DNA of 64,000 nucleotides from Amycolatopsis coloradensis (GCF_001953865.1 NZ_MQUQ01000012.1:186001-250000); one strand, 5' to 3'. Counted from the first letter of the stretch, positions 8,914 through 17,748 are shown. Numbers and translations: made by a program. Notes: generated by a model not told the origin, from the sequence alone.

Positions 8914-8998
8914 AGAGGCGCGTGTAGTCCTCTGGTTGCGGAAGTGCGTAGTGCGAACGACCGCGACTAGAGGACGAAACGAGGGAGGGGGAGAGAAC

Positions 8999-10087
8999 TC
9001 AGTCGGTGGTCTCGTCGGTGCCGTCGCCCTTCGCCTTGGCGTCGGCCGCCTTGGGCGCCCGGCCGTTGCGCGAGCTGCGGCGCGGCTGACGCGGGGCGGG
9101 CGGCGGCGGGGAGATCTGCTGCACGGCCGGGCCACCACCGAGCATCAGCTCCGCGAAGGTCGCCATCGCCTCGTCCAGCTGACCACCGATGCGCCGCACG
9201 GACTCGTCGTTGCTCTTGCGCACCAGCGTGTCCACCGAGTCGGTGTCCGGCTGCTTCGACAGCGTGCTCTCGACCTTCGACAGGCCGCTGCGGATCGAGC
9301 CGTCGAGGTCGCCGAGACGTCCGGTGAAGCCGTCCTCGACCTTGTCGAGCCGCTCCGCCAGGCCGTCGAGCCGCGAGGTGACCTTCTCGAGGCGGTCGCC
9401 GAGGCCGTCGAGGCGCTCCGAGGCGTCGATCATCTCGCCGGTCTCGGTCAGCGCGGTCTTCAGCGCCTCGGCGTTCGCGGCGAGGCTGTCCTTGGTCGCC
9501 TTGTCGAGGTTCTCGACGCGGGTGCGTAGTTCGCGGTCGACGGTGTCGACGCGGTCGCGCAGGACCGACTCGGCCTGCTCGACGCGCTCGCGCACCGGGC
9601 CGATCACCGACTGGGGCAGCGAGTCGGTCTTCACGTCCTGCTTGTCCAGGTGCGAGCCGAGCTCGTCGAGACGACGGTGGATGTTCTGGAGCTTGTCCTC
9701 GAGCCCGTCCATCCGGCCCGCGACGCCTTCGAACTTCGCGGCCATGCCGTCGAGGCGGCCGTCCAGCTGGGCGAAGGGCTTGGCGAGCTTGTCGACGATG
9801 CTTTCGACGGCGCGCGTGAGGGCGGCGATCGCCGTGTCCTGCGCTTCGAGCCGCGACATCGTCTCGTCGAGGCGTTCGGCGAGCACGCTGGTCTCGGTGC
9901 GGTCGGGCATCTCCGACAGCCGCTTGCGGACCGCGCCGAGCGAGTCGACCGGGGCGAGACGGGCGTAGATGTCGTCGAGCGCGTCGAAGATCTGCTGCTG
10001 TTCGCTCTCACGCACTTCGGCCGCGCGCACCAGCATGTTGCGCATCCGGTCGAAGGACGGGGCTGCAATGTGGTTGTCAGTGGTCAC
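8999..10087 (-). CDS. Coiled-coil protein of unknown function
   Basis: A 362-aa protein with no enzyme motif. From about residue 60 to 280 it is a near-continuous run of short amphipathic repeats, for example RLDGLGDRLEKVTSRLDGL and RLDGMAAKFEGVAGRMDGL. The Leu/Val/Met spacing is regular, as in apolipoprotein-like or tropomyosin-like rods. The C-terminus is Pro/Arg/Lys-rich and ends in an acidic TDETTD. There is no signal peptide or membrane helix, so it should be cytoplasmic. The GTG start at 10087 has a good GAAGGA sequence about 8 nt upstream. It is divergent from add. A structural or scaffolding role is possible; function not recognised. Confidence 0.75.
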   Translation of the reverse strand: MTTDNHIAAPSFDRMRNMLVRAAEVRESEQQQIFDALDDIYARLAPVDSLGAVRKRLSEMPDRTETSVLAERLDETMSRLEAQDTAIAALTRAVESIVDKLAKPFAQLDGRLDGMAAKFEGVAGRMDGLEDKLQNIHRRLDELGSHLDKQDVKTDSLPQSVIGPVRERVEQAESVLRDRVDTVDRELRTRVENLDKATKDSLAANAEALKTALTETGEMIDASERLDGLGDRLEKVTSRLDGLAERLDKVEDGFTGRLGDLDGSIRSGLSKVESTLSKQPDTDSVDTLVRKSNDESVRRIGGQLDEAMATFAELMLGGGPAVQQISPPPPAPRQPRRSSRNGRAPKAADAKAKGDGTDETTD

Positions 10088-10297
10088 TGCGGTGTCCTTC
10101 GTGGGCGGGGAAATGGGAGGGACGTGACGTGAAGCTTATCCATTGCGAAATTGCTGTGCGTATGGCCCCCGGGTATCGGACAATGCCGAGCTCTGCCCCT
10201 GATGGCCGATTCAGCCCGTGATCGACAAAGCTGAGGGTTAAGTCCAGCATGAGAGTTACCGCCATGTAGGGGAATGACAGGCTGGTTACCGTTACGT

Positions 10298-11407
10298 ATG
10301 TCCTCTGAAAGCACCAGTTCCCGCATCCCGGAGGCGGTACTGACCCGCGCTCCGAAGGTTCTCCTGCACGACCATCTGGACGGCGGCCTGCGTCCCGGCA
10401 CCGTCGCCGAACTCGCCGACCTGACCGGGTACACGGCCTTGCCCGTCACCGATCCCGTGGAGCTGGGCCGATGGTTCCGCGAAGCCGCCGATTCCGGCTC
10501 TCTCGTCTCGTACCTTGAGACGTTCGCGCATACCTGCGGCGTGATGCAGACCGAGGAAGCGCTGGTCAGAGTCGCCGCCGAGGCGGTGGAAGATCTTGCC
10601 GCCGACGGAGTCGTCTACGCGGAGGTGCGCTACGCCCCCGAACTCTTCGTCGAACGCGGCCTGTCACTCGATGCGGTGGTCGAGGCCATTCAGGCAGGCT
10701 TCGCCGAAGGTGAACGGAGAGTGGCGGACGGAGGGGGCCGGATCCGGGTCGGGACGTTGCTCTGTGCGATGCGCCAGCACGCCCGCGCCCTCGAGATCGC
10801 CGGTCTCGCCGTCCGCTACCGCGACGCCGGCGTCGTCGGGTTCGACATCGCCGGACCGGAAGACGGATTTCCGCCTACCAGAAATCTCGACGCATTCGAG
10901 TTTCTGCGGACGAACAATGCGCATTTCACCATTCATGCCGGGGAGGCGTTCGGGCTGGCATCGATTTGGGAGGCGATTCAGCATTGCGGCGCGGAGCGGC
11001 TCGGCCACGGGGTGCGCATCGTCGACGACATCAAGACCGACAGCGACGGCACGGTCCATTTGGGACGGTTGGCCGCCTATGTCCGCGACCGCCGGATCCC
11101 GCTGGAGATCTGCCCCACGTCCAATGTCCAGACCGGAGCGGCGCGTTCGATCGGTGAGCATCCCATCGGCATGCTCGCCCGGCTGCGCTTCCGGGTCACG
11201 GTCAACACCGACAACCGCCTGATGAGCGGCTGCACGATGACCAGCGAATTCGCCGCGCTGGCCGAGGCGTTCGGCTTCGGGCTGCCCGATCTCGAGTGGT
11301 TCACCATCAATGCGATGAAATCCGCGTTCCTCGATTTCGACCAGCGGCTCGACATCATCAACACGGTCATCAAGCCCGGGTACGCGACCTTGCATTCGTT
11401 AGCATAG
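10298..11407 (+). CDS. add: Adenosine deaminase
   Basis: A 369-aa zinc hydrolase that deaminates adenosine and deoxyadenosine to inosine forms for purine salvage. The N-terminal zinc-binding HDHLDGG, the catalytic TIHAGEA, GHGVRI with its catalytic His, and CPTSNV are in family order. The TDN motif near the C-terminus replaces the more common DDP and is usual for actinobacterial members. The ATG at 10298 (MSSESTS) is preferred; an ATG at 10274 would add eight residues, and neither has a strong Shine-Dalgarno. The inosine produced is a substrate for the deoD product at 44.5 kb. Confidence 0.95.
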   Translation: MSSESTSSRIPEAVLTRAPKVLLHDHLDGGLRPGTVAELADLTGYTALPVTDPVELGRWFREAADSGSLVSYLETFAHTCGVMQTEEALVRVAAEAVEDLAADGVVYAEVRYAPELFVERGLSLDAVVEAIQAGFAEGERRVADGGGRIRVGTLLCAMRQHARALEIAGLAVRYRDAGVVGFDIAGPEDGFPPTRNLDAFEFLRTNNAHFTIHAGEAFGLASIWEAIQHCGAERLGHGVRIVDDIKTDSDGTVHLGRLAAYVRDRRIPLEICPTSNVQTGAARSIGEHPIGMLARLRFRVTVNTDNRLMSGCTMTSEFAALAEAFGFGLPDLEWFTINAMKSAFLDFDQRLDIINTVIKPGYATLHSLA

Positions 11408-11416
11408 CCAACTATA

Positions 11417-11452
11417 TTTCACTATATAGGAGAACTTTCCCAAATAGTGAAA
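11417..11452. promoter_or_regulatory. AT-rich inverted repeat upstream of the MFS gene (candidate operator)
   Basis: TTTCACTAT (11417-11425) and ATAGTGAAA (11444-11452) form a perfect 9-bp inverted repeat with an 18-nt spacer. The gap between add and the MFS gene is strikingly AT-rich for this genome and also contains ACTATATTTCACTATATAGG. The position, ending 10 nt before the MFS ATG, suits a repressor site; the regulator is not encoded nearby. Confidence 0.5.
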
Positions 11453-11462
11453 CGGTGGCGAG

Positions 11463-12671
11463 ATGGCGCAGGTCGTGGACGCGGGGATCGGCGGCAAACG
11501 ACGCTGGCTCATCCTCGCGCTCGGTCTCGCCGCGCAGACCGCGAGCTGTTCGTTCCTCTACGGGATCCCGTTCCTGGTCCCCTCGATGCAGCGTGCGGAG
11601 GGGCTCACGCTCGCCGAAGCGGGAACGGTGGTCGCGGCACCGAGTCTTGGCCTGCTGTTCACCTTGATCCTGTGGGGCGCGGCGGCGGACCGTTACGGAG
11701 AGCGTTTGGTAATGGCCATCGGGCTGGGCGTCTCGGGGTTACTCCTCGTGTACGCCGCCGCCGGTGATCACTCGCTCGGGATCCTCTTTGGAGTGTTTCT
11801 GCTCGCCGGTGCGAGCACCGCGTCAGTGAACGCCGCGAGCGGCCGGGCCGTCCTCGGCTGGTTCGGCCCGGCCGAACGCGGTTTCGCGATGGGCATCCGC
11901 CAGATGGCCCAGCCGCTCGGCGTGGGAGTCGCCGCCTTCGGCCTCCCGCCACTCGCGGACCGCTGGGGATTCCAGGTCTCGCTCATGCTGCCCGCGCTGG
12001 CCGCGATCGTCGTCGCGCTGTTCGTCGCCTGGCTCCTTGTCGATCCGCCGCGGCCGGAAGCCGGGGCCACGGCAGGGGAGAAGCCACCGTCGCCGTACCG
12101 GCAGCCGGCATTGTGGCGGGTACACGGCGCGAGCGCGCTGCTCGTCGTCCCGCAGTTCACGGTCTCCGCGTTCACGCCGGTCTATCTGGTGACCATGCAC
12201 CACTGGACGGCCGCGTCGGCGGGCTGGTTCGTCGGCTGCGTCCAGATCCTCGGCGCGCTGGGCAGGCTCGCGTCCGGCTACTGGTCCGACCGCGTCGGCA
12301 GCAGGCTGCGGCCGATGCGGCAACTGGCGATTTCGAGTGCCGCGGTGATGCTGCTGGTCGCGCTCGGGGACGCGACCTGGCCGTGGCTGGTGCTGCCGGC
12401 GCTCGTGCTGGCCGCGGTGATCACCGTGTCCGACAACGGGCTCGGGTTCACCGCGTCGGCGGAGATGGCCGGGCTCGCGTGGGCGGGGCGGGCGATGGGC
12501 ACGCAGAACACCGGTCAGAACATCGCCGCCACGCTGACCCCGCCGATGCTGGGCCTGGTGATCGGCGACTCCCGCTACGCGCTGGCCTTCTGCGTCGCCG
12601 CGATCTTCCCCGTACTGGCCGTCGCGCTGGTGCCCGTCAGAGCCGAAAAGGGCCCCTCAGGACGAACTTGA
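11463..12671 (+). CDS. Major facilitator superfamily transporter
   Basis: A 402-aa permease with about twelve membrane helices in two halves joined by a hydrophilic loop near residues 195-215. The loop 2-3 signature appears as GAAADRYGERLV, and its second-half echo as GYWSDRVGSRLRPMRQ. These are the usual MFS A-motifs. GxGMGIRQMAQPLG-like residues in the first half resemble anion or drug transporter members, but the substrate cannot be read from sequence. The ATG at 11463 follows an AT-rich region with a candidate operator. The stop codon lies inside a bidirectional terminator shared with the convergent acidic-protein gene. Confidence 0.88.
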   Translation: MAQVVDAGIGGKRRWLILALGLAAQTASCSFLYGIPFLVPSMQRAEGLTLAEAGTVVAAPSLGLLFTLILWGAAADRYGERLVMAIGLGVSGLLLVYAAAGDHSLGILFGVFLLAGASTASVNAASGRAVLGWFGPAERGFAMGIRQMAQPLGVGVAAFGLPPLADRWGFQVSLMLPALAAIVVALFVAWLLVDPPRPEAGATAGEKPPSPYRQPALWRVHGASALLVVPQFTVSAFTPVYLVTMHHWTAASAGWFVGCVQILGALGRLASGYWSDRVGSRLRPMRQLAISSAAVMLLVALGDATWPWLVLPALVLAAVITVSDNGLGFTASAEMAGLAWAGRAMGTQNTGQNIAATLTPPMLGLVIGDSRYALAFCVAAIFPVLAVALVPVRAEKGPSGRT

Positions 12672-12681
12672 GGGGCCCTTT
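12648..12681. terminator. Bidirectional intrinsic terminator between MFS and acidic-protein genes
   Basis: AAAGGGCCCCTCA (12648-12660) pairs perfectly with TGAGGGGCCCTTT (12669-12681) around an 8-nt loop. A-rich and T-rich flanks sit on the respective sides. It overlaps the stop of the plus-strand MFS gene and precedes the stop of the minus-strand gene, so it can end transcription from both directions. Confidence 0.8.
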
Positions 12682-12691
12682 CAGGGGAGGA

Positions 12692-13945
12692 TCACAACAC
12701 CGTGAGCCGGTTCTCGAAGGTTTCGACGAGCTTGCGCCACTCGGACTGCTCGGCGTCGAACGGAGCACTCGGCTCGAGGCGCGAGGGGTCCGGCCGCAGC
12801 ACGAACGACACCAGCCAGCCGAGGCTTTCGTTGGCGGCCAGCGCGGTGTCGACGCTGTCGTCCTCGGCCCACTCGGCGGCGTCGGTGATCAGCTCGACGG
12901 CCAGTTCCAGCTGGATCGGGTCGATCGACTCGGGGCCTTCGGCGATGTCGTCGGCGATGCCGTTGAGCACGTAGGTGTTCTCGGTGTCGACCTCGATCTC
13001 GAGCTCGCCCGCGGTGGCCTTCGTGGTCACCTCGTCCCAAGTGGATACTTGGGCGAGGTCGTTGTCCGCCAGCTCCTTGCCGTCCGCGATCGCGCGGATC
13101 AGGGCCTTCTCGGAGGAGAAGACGTCGATCTCGCCTTCGCTGCCGAGGAAGATCGGCTTGTCGTCGAGGTAGCAGCGCAGGGTGTAGTACTCGGCGCCGG
13201 AGGTGATGATCTTGATCGGGTCGATGCCGACCTCACCCCAGAAGCCGACGGGCTCGTCGTCCTCTTCTTCGTCATCGTCCGCGTCGACGTCTTCGAGGTC
13301 CTCGTCGTGGTCGGCGGCGGCCGCCTCGGCTTCGGCGGATTCCGCGAGGAAGGTCGCGAGCTCTTCCGCCGTCTGCTCCAGCACCTTCTCGTCGACGTCG
13401 GGAGCGGTCACGAGACCGTCGATCGCGTCGAGCACGACGTCCCACTTCTCGGAGACGGCCTTCGACAGGTCCGCCCAGAGGCGTTCGCCGTCACGGCCGG
13501 AGAAGGGCAGCGTGCCCTGGTCCAGCAGTGAGAAGCTCTCGTGCGCGTCGAGGACCTCGTGCACCTCTTCGAGCTCGCACACGTCCGCGAGCGAACGCAC
13601 GATGCCGATGATCTCGGCCAGCTCGCCGAGCGTCCACTGGTCCGGCTTCTCGGCGACCAGCTCGGGGACGCCCACCAGGTCGTAGGTGTGGTCGTCGTCC
13701 GGGATCAGCTCGGGCACGTTCAGCGCGGGCACGACCTCCCACGCGGGGTGGTCGAGCAGGTCGTGCTGCTCGGAAGTCCGGACGAACGCGGCGAGATGCG
13801 CGGCGTCGGGGAAGGCGTACAGGTCCTCCTCGTCGCCGAGGAAGGCTTCCCATTCCTCGCCGTCCTCCCGCCAGCGCGGCGCCCAGAGGGTGACGACGTC
13901 ACCCTGAGGCAGGCCGAGTTCGATCGGGATGATGTCCTGTGCCAT
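12692..13945 (-). CDS. Conserved acidic protein of unknown function (position matches mycobacterial Rv3311)
   Basis: A 417-aa soluble, very acidic protein. It opens with MAQDIIPIELGLPQGDVVTLW. Around residues 215-240 there is a run of Asp/Glu (for example DADDDEEEDDEPV), followed by a conserved-looking second half with FWGEVGIDPIKIITSGAEYY. No catalytic motif, signal or membrane helix is seen. Some databases label relatives primosomal protein, for which nothing here gives support. It lies between add and upp in the same relative orientation as Rv3311 of M. tuberculosis (from memory), so it probably belongs to the ancestral gene order. The ATG at 13945 is chosen over the upstream in-frame ATG at 13996. 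Confidence 0.8.
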   Translation of the reverse strand: MAQDIIPIELGLPQGDVVTLWAPRWREDGEEWEAFLGDEEDLYAFPDAAHLAAFVRTSEQHDLLDHPAWEVVPALNVPELIPDDDHTYDLVGVPELVAEKPDQWTLGELAEIIGIVRSLADVCELEEVHEVLDAHESFSLLDQGTLPFSGRDGERLWADLSKAVSEKWDVVLDAIDGLVTAPDVDEKVLEQTAEELATFLAESAEAEAAAADHDEDLEDVDADDDEEEDDEPVGFWGEVGIDPIKIITSGAEYYTLRCYLDDKPIFLGSEGEIDVFSSEKALIRAIADGKELADNDLAQVSTWDEVTTKATAGELEIEVDTENTYVLNGIADDIAEGPESIDPIQLELAVELITDAAEWAEDDSVDTALAANESLGWLVSFVLRPDPSRLEPSAPFDAEQSEWRKLVETFENRLTVL

Positions 13946-14098
13946 TCCTAAGCCCTCTCGGATTACCGCCTGTGTGCGCGCGGCCGGGCGATGCATGCCC
14001 GGTGGGTGCGCGGTACCGCGAAGCCTACGGGTTTCCGGCGAAGGGCGCGATCACCCCTGGGCAAGAAGCGACCAACGGATGGCACGATAGGTCCTCTG

Positions 14099-16609
14099 AT
14101 GACACTTACAGACCTCCTGCCTGCGGATCCCGACCCCGACTCGCTGTTCGAAGCCTTCTCCACCTGGACGGCCGAGCGCGGGTTAGCGCTGTACCCCGCG
14201 CAGGAGGAGGCCATCATCGAAGTGGTTTCCGGGGCGAACCTGATCCTGTCGACGCCGACGGGGTCCGGGAAGAGCCTGGTCGCGGTCGGGGCGCACTTCA
14301 CCGCGCTCGCCCACGGCCGCCGCAGCTACTACACGGCACCGATCAAGGCGCTCGTCTCGGAGAAGTTCTTCCAGCTCATCGAGATCTTCGGCGCGGAGAA
14401 CGTCGGCATGATGACCGGCGATTCGAGCGTCAACGCCGAGGCGCCGATCATCTGCTGCACAGCGGAAATCCTGGCGAACATGGCGTTGCGGTTCGGCGCC
14501 GACGCGCCGGTCGGCCAGGTCGTCGCCGACGAGTTCCACTTCTACTCGGAGCCGGATCGCGGCTGGGCCTGGCAGGTGCCGCTGCTGGAACTGCCGAAGG
14601 CGCAGTTCGTGCTGATGTCGGCGACGCTGGGCGATGTCTCGTTCTTCGAAAAAGATCTCACCAGGCGCACGGGCCGCCCGACCGCGGTGGTCACCTCGGT
14701 CGAGCGGCCGGTGCCGCTCACCTTCCGCTACGCGCTGACGCCGTTGCACGAAACGATGTCCGAGCTGCTCCACGGGGGCCAGTCGCCGGTCTACGTCGTG
14801 CACTTCTCGCAGGCGGCGGCGATCGAACGCGCGCAGACGCTGATGAGCATCAACGTCACCACCAAAGCGGAGAAGGAGGCCATCGCCGAGATGCTCGGCG
14901 ACTTCCGCTTCGCCGCCGGGTTCGGGAAGACCCTCTCGCGGCTGGTCCGGCACGGCATCGGCGTGCACCACGCCGGCATGCTGCCGAAGTACCGGCGCCT
15001 GGTCGAACAGCTCGCGCAAGCGGGGCTGCTGAAGGTGATCTGCGGGACCGACACGCTGGGCGTCGGCATCAACGTACCAATCCGCACGGTGGTCTTCTCC
15101 GCGCTGACGAAGTACGACGGGGTGCGGCAACGGCATCTCAAGGCGCGCGAGTTCCACCAGATCGCGGGCCGCGCGGGGCGGGCGGGCTACGACACCGACG
15201 GCTACGTCGTCGTGCAGGCGCCGGACCACGTGGTCGAAAACGCCAAGGCGCTGGAGAAGGCGGGCGACGATCCCAAGAAGAAAAAGAAGATCGTCCGCAA
15301 GAAGGCGCCGGAGGGGTTCGTCAACTGGACGGAGAGCACCTTCGACCGGCTGATCGCCGCCGATCCGGAACCGCTCACGTCGAGCTTCCACGTCAGCCAC
15401 TCGATGCTGCTGAACGTCGTTTCCCGGCCGGGCAACGCGTTCGACTCGATGCGGCATCTGCTGGAGGACAACCACTCCGACCGTCCCGCCCAGCGGAAAC
15501 TGATCCTGCGGGCGATCGCGATCTACCGCGCGCTGCTCGCGGCGGGCGTCGTCGAACGGCTCGACGAACCGGACGAGCAGGGCAGGATCGTCCGGCTCAC
15601 CGTGGACCTCCAGTTCGATTTCGCGTTGAACCAGCCGCTTTCGCCGTTCGCGCTGGCCGCGATCGAACTCCTCGACGTCGATTCGCCGTCGTATCCGCTC
15701 GACGTCGTGTCCATTGTGGAATCCACTGTGGACAACCCACGTCCGGTGCTTTCGCAGCAGCAGTTCAAGGCGCGCGGTGAGGCCGTGCAGGCGATGAAGG
15801 CCGAAGGCATCGAATACGACGAGCGGATGGAACTGCTCGAGAACGTCACGTATCCGAAGCCGCTGGAGGAACTGCTGGAGGCGGCGTATTCCCGCTACCG
15901 GCAAGGGCATCCGTGGGTCGACGACTACGAGCTCAAGCCGAAGTCCGTCGTGCGCGACATGTACGAGCGCGCGATGAACTTCGTGGAGTACATCGGTTTC
16001 TACCAGCTCGCCCGGTCGGAGGGGCTGGTGCTGCGGTATCTCACCGACACCTACGACTCTCTCCGGCACACGGTCCCCGACGAGGCCAAGACCGAGGGGC
16101 TGCAGGACCTCATCGAATGGCTGGGCGAACTGGTGCGCCAGGTCGACTCCAGTCTGCTGGACGAGTGGGAAGCCTTGCGGCACCCCGAAGAGGAGGGGCC
16201 GGTTTCCGCGCGGCCGCCGTCCGAGCCGCCCGCGGTCACGCGGAACGAGCGGGCCTTCCGGGTGCTGGTGCGGAACGAGCTGTTCCGCCGCGTCGAACTC
16301 GCTTCCCGGCGTTCCTACGGGACGCTCGGCGAACTGGACGCCGCGTCGGGCTGGGACTCCGACGCGTGGGAGGACGCCATCGAGGACTACTTCGACGAGC
16401 ACGAAACCCTGGGCATCGGGCCGGACGCGCGCGGGCCCCAGCTGCTGATCATCGAGAAGGAGCCGGAGATCTGGCGACTGCGGCAGATCTTCGACGACCC
16501 GGCGGGCGACCACGACTGGGGCATCAGCGCGGAGGTCGACCTGGTGGCTTCGGACGAGGCGGGGGCGGCGGTCATCCGGATCACGGCGGTGGACCGGCTC
16601 GGGGGCTGA
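14099..16609 (+). CDS. Ski2-like DEAD/DEAH-box RNA helicase with C-terminal DUF3516-type region
   Basis: An 836-aa superfamily 2 helicase. Motif I is TPTGSGKS (residues ~48-55), motif II is the variant DEFH in VVADEFHFY, motif III is SATLGD, and motif VI includes HQIAGRAGRAG. VHHAGMLPKYRRLVEQLAQ and GTDTLGVGINVP are typical Ski2/HelY motifs. A lysine-rich insert (DPKKKKKIVRKKAP) follows helicase domain 2. The last 330 residues form the long C-terminal domain often named DUF3516 in actinobacteria. The ATG at 14099 matches the start of the helicase domain; the frame upstream is open but basic and unlike the family. Expected to unwind structured RNA in turnover; the substrate is unknown. Confidence 0.9.
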   Translation: MTLTDLLPADPDPDSLFEAFSTWTAERGLALYPAQEEAIIEVVSGANLILSTPTGSGKSLVAVGAHFTALAHGRRSYYTAPIKALVSEKFFQLIEIFGAENVGMMTGDSSVNAEAPIICCTAEILANMALRFGADAPVGQVVADEFHFYSEPDRGWAWQVPLLELPKAQFVLMSATLGDVSFFEKDLTRRTGRPTAVVTSVERPVPLTFRYALTPLHETMSELLHGGQSPVYVVHFSQAAAIERAQTLMSINVTTKAEKEAIAEMLGDFRFAAGFGKTLSRLVRHGIGVHHAGMLPKYRRLVEQLAQAGLLKVICGTDTLGVGINVPIRTVVFSALTKYDGVRQRHLKAREFHQIAGRAGRAGYDTDGYVVVQAPDHVVENAKALEKAGDDPKKKKKIVRKKAPEGFVNWTESTFDRLIAADPEPLTSSFHVSHSMLLNVVSRPGNAFDSMRHLLEDNHSDRPAQRKLILRAIAIYRALLAAGVVERLDEPDEQGRIVRLTVDLQFDFALNQPLSPFALAAIELLDVDSPSYPLDVVSIVESTVDNPRPVLSQQQFKARGEAVQAMKAEGIEYDERMELLENVTYPKPLEELLEAAYSRYRQGHPWVDDYELKPKSVVRDMYERAMNFVEYIGFYQLARSEGLVLRYLTDTYDSLRHTVPDEAKTEGLQDLIEWLGELVRQVDSSLLDEWEALRHPEEEGPVSARPPSEPPAVTRNERAFRVLVRNELFRRVELASRRSYGTLGELDAASGWDSDAWEDAIEDYFDEHETLGIGPDARGPQLLIIEKEPEIWRLRQIFDDPAGDHDWGISAEVDLVASDEAGAAVIRITAVDRLGG

Positions 16610-16639
16610 AGGGAACTTCCCCGCACGTCATGAGGGAAG

Positions 16640-17027
16640 CGCCCTTCAGCCCCCGACGGCGCTGGACCGACCGCGTGATCAGCACGGTCAGGGAGAGCGC
16701 GGGCAGCGGGTAGCCCAGGAGCAGGCCCACGGTGATGTCGACGAGCGGGGCGCCGTCGGCAGCTTCGCCAGCGGCGCGGGCTCGGGTTCGCCCGCCCGCG
16801 CCGCCTCGACGGAGTCCGGCAAGCGCCGGACAGCAGGAAGATCCCGGCGTACTGCTGGACGAGGGTGATCGAGAACTTCGCCAGCACCCACCAATGCCGG
16901 GTGAAACCCCAGGCCGTCGTCGCGGCGAGCACGCAGCCGGTGAAGGCCGCAGTGCTTCCCCCGTCCAGGCCACCGAAGGGAGGACGTGCAGCCACACGGT
17001 CGGCTGCCGCCAGGGTTTCGTCTTCAC
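16640..17027 (-). pseudogene. Frameshifted integral-membrane protein remnant
   Basis: Conceptual translation needs three reading frames. From the GTG at 17027 one frame reads MKTKPWRQPTVWLHVLPSVAW. Near 16960 the protein continues in a second frame as AAFTGCVLAATTAWGFTRHW then WVLAKFSITLVQQYAGIFLL. A third frame gives SVEAARAGEPEPAPLAKLP, and the first frame returns with VDITVGLLLGYPLPALSLTV. Together these resemble a small multi-helix membrane protein of the kind with an RHWWVLAK motif after helix three (DUF2269-like). At least two frameshifts break it, and its 3' end runs into the convergent helicase gene. Sequencing error could mimic one shift, but several make decay more likely. Confidence 0.6.
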
Positions 17028-17081
17028 GCCGCACAGGCTCGTGTGACCGCCCCGCCCGGCACATCGGGGACGGCCTCGAAT

Positions 17082-17672
17082 TCAGGCCGGAAGGGGCGGG
17101 AAGCAGGCCTGGGCGTCGTGGCCGTCGAACCACAGCCCGACCGTGAACGCCATCGTCGCCTCCATGAGCGCCGCCCGATCGAGACCGCCCGCGACCAGGG
17201 GAACGCACCCGAGGTCGCGGACCAGTTCGCTCACTTCGCCGACCTTGTCACCGCAGATCGGCACCGCCAGCGGACGGCCGCCGAACACCGGCGGAGTCAT
17301 CCGCCAGACGTCCACGTGGCACAGGTTGAACGCCTTGACCACGTGCGCGCCGACCGCGGCGGCGGCGATCCGCGCCGCCTGATCGGGCACCGTGAGCACG
17401 GCGCCGGGGCCGACCGCGTTGGTGCAGTCGATCAAAACCTTCCCGGCGAGATTCCCCGCCATCGCAAGGACTTCCGTCACCGACGCGGCGGGAACGGCGA
17501 GCAGGATCACCTCACTCGCGCGGGCGGTTTCCGCCCAGGTCCCCACTCGCGGGGAGATCTCGGCGGCCTTGGCCCGGTCGCGGGCGGCGACCATCACCTC
17601 GTGCCCGGCCTTGGCCCACTGGCCCCCGAGTGCTTCCGCCATCCCGCCCGCGCCGAAAATGCCGATACGCAT
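17082..17672 (-). CDS. NADPH-dependent F420 reductase-like / NAD(P)-binding oxidoreductase
   Basis: A 196-aa protein with an N-terminal Rossmann fold, MRIGIFGAGGMAEALGGQWA, followed by VMVAARD, a ligand loop for NADP(H). VILLAVPAASVTEVL, KVLIDCTNAVGPG and VVKAFNLCHVDVW match the F420-dependent NADP oxidoreductase/YkuD-like reductase group. LGCVPLVAGGLDRAALMEA closes the fold. It may reduce a small substrate or transfer hydride between NADPH and F420; the sequence does not decide. The ATG at 17672 is divergent from the HxlR regulator 77 nt away, which probably controls it. Confidence 0.8.
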   Translation of the reverse strand: MRIGIFGAGGMAEALGGQWAKAGHEVMVAARDRAKAAEISPRVGTWAETARASEVILLAVPAASVTEVLAMAGNLAGKVLIDCTNAVGPGAVLTVPDQAARIAAAAVGAHVVKAFNLCHVDVWRMTPPVFGGRPLAVPICGDKVGEVSELVRDLGCVPLVAGGLDRAALMEATMAFTVGLWFDGHDAQACFPPLPA

Positions 17673-17695
17673 CGTGCTGCTCCCTAAGATCGAGT

Positions 17696-17710
17696 TACCG
17701 CACGACGGTA
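17696..17710. promoter_or_regulatory. Inverted repeat in the HxlR/reductase divergent promoter
   Basis: TACCG (17696-17700) and CGGTA (17706-17710) form a perfect inverted repeat with a 5-nt spacer, and GGTTACCG recurs at 17733-17740. HxlR dimers bind short palindromes in just such divergent intergenic regions, so this is a candidate operator for both genes. Confidence 0.4.
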
Positions 17711-17748
17711 GAAAACCGCGCGGGCACCAAGTGGTTACCGGAGGTCCC

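Larger units (their letters stand above)
8644..8980. repeat. Cluster of CTAGAGGAC-type repeats after deoA
   Basis: The 357-base gap between deoA and the coiled-coil gene has no ORF of interest but is packed with repeats. The word GCGTTTCGTCCTCTAGTTGC occurs at 8644-8663 and 8824-8843, and its complement at 8867-8886. Diverged copies lie at 8926-8942 and 8963-8980. The 8824 and 8867 copies face each other and form a long palindrome. The same core, CTAGAGGAC, recurs in five other intergenic regions of the window. Confidence 0.85.

Noticed and set aside
13939..15780. A 613-codon plus-strand frame overlapping the helicase in another frame
   Set aside because: Arg/Gly-rich shadow of the helicase gene.
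14183..16513. A 776-codon open frame on the minus strand, antisense to the helicase
   Set aside because: Its translation is rich in Arg, Asp, Val and His without domains, as expected of a frame opposite GC-rich coding DNA; the plus-strand helicase has all its motifs.
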